A DNA stretch of 62,909 nt from an uncultured Clostridia bacterium (GTDB lineage: Bacteria > Bacillota > Clostridia > Oscillospirales > Acutalibacteraceae), in NCBI GenBank assembly GCA_930990065.1, contig CAKNOA010000010.1, positions 1 through 62,909 on the forward strand, in the 5' to 3' direction. Below, piece by piece: positions 60,175 to 62,909 of the stretch. The position numbers were made by a program, and so were the translations under genes. The first letter of the stretch is position 1. Each line of letters starts with the position of its first letter. A model generated the notes under the pieces. That model saw nothing but the letters and a program-made list of their open reading frames with translations. It did not search any database and was not told the DNA's origin.

Positions 60175-60843
60175 ATGTTTGATCACGTCAATTTATTTTC
60201 CGTTACACTGCGGCTTGCCTTATCCCTGGTGATGGGCGGCCTGTTGGGGATGGAACGGGAGCAAAAGCAGCGCCCGGCGGGTTTTCGCACCTACATGTTG
60301 GTTTGTATGGGTTCGGCGCTGGTGATGCTCACCGGGCAGTATGTGGCCGAAAGCATGAATATGGACGATGTCATGCGCATGGGGGCGCAGGTTGTCAGCG
60401 GCGTGGGCTTTTTGGGCGCCGGGACCATCATTGTGACCGGTCATCAGCAGGTAAAAGGGTTGACAACGGCGGCCGGGATTTGGGCGTCGGCCTGCTTGGG
60501 GCTGGCGGTTGGCATTGGATTTTATAGCGGGGCCATTGTGGGATGCGCTTTAATCCTGCTGGTGTTAAAGGGGTTCCACTTTTTGGAGCAGCGGATTTCC
60601 CAGCGATCCCGGGTGATCAATGTTTTTGCCGAACTGGAAAGTTTGAGCGATTTGGGGATCCTGCTGCAGACCGCGCGGAAGAATTTTTTAACCGTGACCA
60701 ATGTGGACATCAGCTGGAATAAGAAAAAATCAACCGAAATCGTAGTGCTGTTTTCAGTGGGATAGCAGGGTGAGCACAGCCACGAGAGCGTGTTACCTAT
60801 GCTGCAAGCGATTCCCGGTGTGAAGTGCCTGGAAGAATACTGA
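60175..60843 (+). pseudogene. mgtC: MgtC/SapB-family membrane protein interrupted by an in-frame TAG
   Basis: The first 196 codons encode a typical MgtC/SapB protein: four or five membrane helices with GGLLGMEREQKQRPAGFRTY and GVGFLGAGTI, then the start of the C-terminal ACT-like domain (RVINVFAELESL, STEIVVLFSVG). TAG at 60763-60765 then stops the frame, but the same frame continues for 25 sense codons (QGEHSHESVLPMLQAIPGVK, then CLEEY) to TGA at 60841, which is how MgtC proteins normally end. So one base change seems to have cut the last strand and helix. It may be a mutation, a sequencing error or read-through. The ATG at 60175 follows GGAGG; MgtC proteins are linked to magnesium limitation and acid or host stress. 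Confidence 0.8.
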
Positions 60844-60851
60844 AACATACG

Positions 60852-60893
60852 AAAAACACCCGCCCGGGATAAATTCCGGGCGGGTGCTTTTTG
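60852..60893 (+). terminator. Terminator of mgtC
   Basis: CACCCGCCCGG/CCGGGCGGGTG stem, then CTTTTT, placed 13 bases after the full-length TGA rather than after the TAG, which supports the longer frame as the ancestral one. Confidence 0.88.
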
Positions 60894-60990
60894 TGATTGG
60901 ATAGGACGGCGTACAGGGGGCGGGACGGTACAGCCGGGATGTTCTTTTTGAAAAAGGGAAGACAAAAAGCAGCCTTTTTTCAATTTTGTC

Positions 60991-61019
60991 TTGCATTTTG
61001 CGCTTTCGCTTGCTACTAT
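60991..61019 (+). promoter_or_regulatory. Promoter of the GH36 gene
   Basis: -35 TTGCAT (60991-60996), 17-bp spacer, -10 TACTAT (61014-61019). Confidence 0.6.
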
Positions 61020-61047
61020 GAACCCACAAGGAGGCGATTGGATTCGT

Positions 61048-62814
61048 ATGATGGCAATTGATGATGTGATTCGAAAGACGCTTTATACCTCGTCCCCTGA
61101 GCAGTGGGATTTTCGGTATGATCTTGTCCATGCCGGTAACGGCACGTGGCGCTTCAAATTCCAAGTGACCCCCCGTCAGGAAACACCGGGCGAATGGGAA
61201 GTGGGCTTCCGGCTGCCGGGAACGGATGTGCACTTTTTCTGGCATCCCAATGTGGGGCGCGATTTGCGGCTGCGCAATGTGTGGGAAGACAATGTGCCCA
61301 CCATGACATCCGTAGGGGCACCCGTGTTCTGTTTGCTGGATGGGAACGGCGAAAACCGGCTGACGGTGGCCGGGTCGGAAACGAAAAAGCCGCTTTGCTG
61401 GTGCGTCAGCGAAGAAGAGGAATCCGCCGGGTTTGTGGTACGGGTGCGCTACCCTGCCGATTGCTTTGCAAAGGGCCAAGTGTGGAAAAGCGAATGGATG
61501 CTGGATGAACGGACTATGTCCCTGCCCCGGGTACTGCGCACGGTGCAGCTATACTGGGAAGAGGAATGCGGGAAAACCCCCATGGAAACGCCGCCCCAGG
61601 CGCTTGAAAGCGTGTATTCTACGTGGTATTCCTACCATCAATACGTAACGGCCGAAGCCGTGGAAAAGGAGTGCCGCCTGGCGAGCGTTCTGGGCATGAA
61701 AACCGTGATTTTGGATGACGGCTGGCAGACGGGGAACGAAACCCGCGGGTATGAATACTGCGGCGATTGGGACGTGTACGAGCCGAAATTCCCGGATATG
61801 AAAGCCCATGTGCAGCGCGTGCACGACATGGGCATGAAATACGTGGTATGGTTCAGCGTGCCGTTTGTGGGGAAGTTTAGCCGGGTGTTCCCCCGGTTCC
61901 AAAATAAGCTATTGCATTTTCAGGAAGACCGGGGCGCCGGGGTACTGGATCCCCGTTACCCGGATGTACGGGACTATCTCGTCTCGATTTATAAAGACCG
62001 GATGCAGGCGTATGGCTGGGACGGGTTAAAGCTGGATTTTATCGACGAATTCCACATGTGGGACGATACGCCCGCCTTTCTGCCCGGCATGGACTGCGCC
62101 TGTGTACAGGAAGGGGTCGAAAAGCTGATGACCGCCGTGCGGGAAGCGGTGCTTTCGGTGTGCCCACATGCCATGATTGAATTCCGTCAGCGGTATATCG
62201 GGCCGGACATGCGCCGGTTTGGCAATATGTTCCGTGTGACCGATTGCCCCATGGATTTGCTGTGCAACCGCACGGGCATTGTCAATTTGCGCATGCTCAG
62301 CGGGGATACGGCGGTGCACAGCGACATGTTGCAGTGGCACCCCAGTGTAAGCGCACAGGAAGCGGCCCGGCAGATTTGGAACGTGCTGTTTGGGGTGGTG
62401 CAAATTTCGGTACGCCTTGAAGAAATGAGCTCCGAACAGGAAAAAATGCTGCGGTTTTTGCTGCGGTTCCGCGAGGAAAACCGGGATATTTTGCTGCACG
62501 AGCGGCTGCATGTACAGAACCCAGCGGGGCTGTACCCCGTGGTGTGGGCCATGGGTCCGGGCCGGGTGATCGCTTTGTGCAGCGAAAGCCACACGGCGGC
62601 CTGCTTGCCGGCAGAAAAGAGCTTGTGCCTTGTCAATGCGTCAGGGCGGCCCCAGACGCTTTTGCAGCTGCAGGATAGCGGACGGTATCGTGTGACGTTT
62701 TACTCCTGCCAGGGGGACCGGTGCGGGGAAAGCACCATCGCCCTGAAGGCGGGGGACGTGGTTTCCCTGCCGGTCCCGGTCTGCGGTTTGGCTGAACTAC
62801 AGTTTGCCGAGTAA
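61048..62814 (+). CDS. GH36-family alpha-galactosidase-like enzyme
   Basis: 588 residues, clan GH-D barrel. STWYSYHQYVTAEAVEKEC, TVILDDGWQTG and WDGLKLDFIDEFHMW are typical of GH36; the nucleophile is D330 (KLDF) and D399 (FRVTDCPMD) is a candidate acid/base. The N-terminal domain is a shorter beta-sandwich than in long GH36 enzymes (about 730 residues), and the C-terminal beta domain is also reduced. No signal peptide, so it acts on imported galactosides such as melibiose or raffinose. The frame extends 19 codons upstream across the promoter; ATGATG at 61048 is 13 bases after AGGAGG, a rather long spacing. Another alpha-glycosidase activity is possible. Confidence 0.85.
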   Translation: MMAIDDVIRKTLYTSSPEQWDFRYDLVHAGNGTWRFKFQVTPRQETPGEWEVGFRLPGTDVHFFWHPNVGRDLRLRNVWEDNVPTMTSVGAPVFCLLDGNGENRLTVAGSETKKPLCWCVSEEEESAGFVVRVRYPADCFAKGQVWKSEWMLDERTMSLPRVLRTVQLYWEEECGKTPMETPPQALESVYSTWYSYHQYVTAEAVEKECRLASVLGMKTVILDDGWQTGNETRGYEYCGDWDVYEPKFPDMKAHVQRVHDMGMKYVVWFSVPFVGKFSRVFPRFQNKLLHFQEDRGAGVLDPRYPDVRDYLVSIYKDRMQAYGWDGLKLDFIDEFHMWDDTPAFLPGMDCACVQEGVEKLMTAVREAVLSVCPHAMIEFRQRYIGPDMRRFGNMFRVTDCPMDLLCNRTGIVNLRMLSGDTAVHSDMLQWHPSVSAQEAARQIWNVLFGVVQISVRLEEMSSEQEKMLRFLLRFREENRDILLHERLHVQNPAGLYPVVWAMGPGRVIALCSESHTAACLPAEKSLCLVNASGRPQTLLQLQDSGRYRVTFYSCQGDRCGESTIALKAGDVVSLPVPVCGLAELQFAE

Positions 62815-62854
62815 AGAAGAAAGAGAGAAAGCCCCCGGCCCCCCGCCTTTTAAA

Positions 62855-62907
62855 TGAACCGCCCCTGTAAAAACGGACAATAGACAAAGTACCCCCTGAT
62901 GTAGGAA
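62855..62907 (+). repeat. IS3-like insertion sequence end (right window boundary)
   Basis: Exact inverted copy of 1-53. Reading rightwards, the element starts TGAACCGCCCC at 62855 and continues beyond the window, 40 bases after the GH36 stop. The inner flanks differ from the left end, so these are two separate insertions of the same element facing away from the window, or an assembly stop at a multi-copy element. Confidence 0.6.
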
Positions 62908-62909
62908 AA

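Overview
The window is a 62.9-kb stretch of densely packed, moderately GC-rich bacterial DNA that I read as a low-GC-phylum anaerobe of the Clostridia, most likely an Oscillospiraceae-like gut commensal. The reasons are strong AGGAGG ribosome sites, TTGACA/TATAAT promoters with 17-bp spacers, a VPQTG sortase signal, [FeFe]-hydrogenase maturases, the short ProS form of prolyl-tRNA synthetase, a two-gene SUF system and many cytosolic glycosidases. The taxon is an inference. Both ends of the window run into the same 53-bp sequence in inverted orientation, which looks like one end of an IS3-type insertion sequence, so the window is probably a contig that stopped at a repeated element. I counted 53 genes; 41 end in TAA, 11 in TGA and only one (mgtC) in TAG.

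Layout. 84-1751 (minus): sufC-sufB, a minimal Fe-S assembly pair. 1981-9112 (minus): an aromatic amino acid cluster, tyrA-aroB-aroA-aroC-pheA in one operon and aroE-aroK in another; together they cover most of the shikimate pathway and the phenylalanine and tyrosine branches. 9338-12101 (plus): acpP, proS and a short-chain dehydrogenase. 12104-18262: a sugar block with an N-acetylhexosamine-kinase-like enzyme, a GH109-like Gfo/Idh/MocA protein and two tandem cytosolic GH13 amylases. 18414-23257: a lipoprotein, then hydE-hydG-hydF plus a TM1266-type regulator behind a long leader that ends in a terminator just before hydE; no hydrogenase structural gene is present. 23325-34000: a phosphoribosyltransferase, a large secreted M6-type protease with Fn3 repeats, an epimerase, a MalT-like LuxR regulator, a 59-residue membrane peptide, a Crp-like regulator and uxaC.

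33842-42638 holds the most unusual material. A MATE exporter sits behind a leader that looks like a guanidine-IV (mepA-type) riboswitch. It is followed by the F1Fo ATP synthase operon atpB-atpE-atpE-atpF-[atpH::atpA]-atpG-atpD-atpC. In this operon the two atpE genes encode identical proteins, and the delta subunit, carrying a duplicated N-terminal domain, is fused in frame to the alpha subunit as one 782-residue protein. That changes the usual 3 alpha : 1 delta stoichiometry and is my best candidate for something undescribed.

42765-62814: a ZIP metal transporter, a small Cys-rich protein, a wall-anchored metallophosphoesterase, a YibE/F membrane protein, an Mrp Fe-S carrier, a two-component system, cysK, an L-fucose-isomerase-like enzyme, a membrane protein with a possible permuted papain domain, a LOG phosphoribohydrolase, a GH2 beta-mannosidase under a palindromic operator, a cytosolic ricin-type lectin with a histone-like tail, an mgtC gene cut by an in-frame amber codon, and a GH36 alpha-galactosidase. 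No tRNA, rRNA, CRISPR array or prophage was seen.
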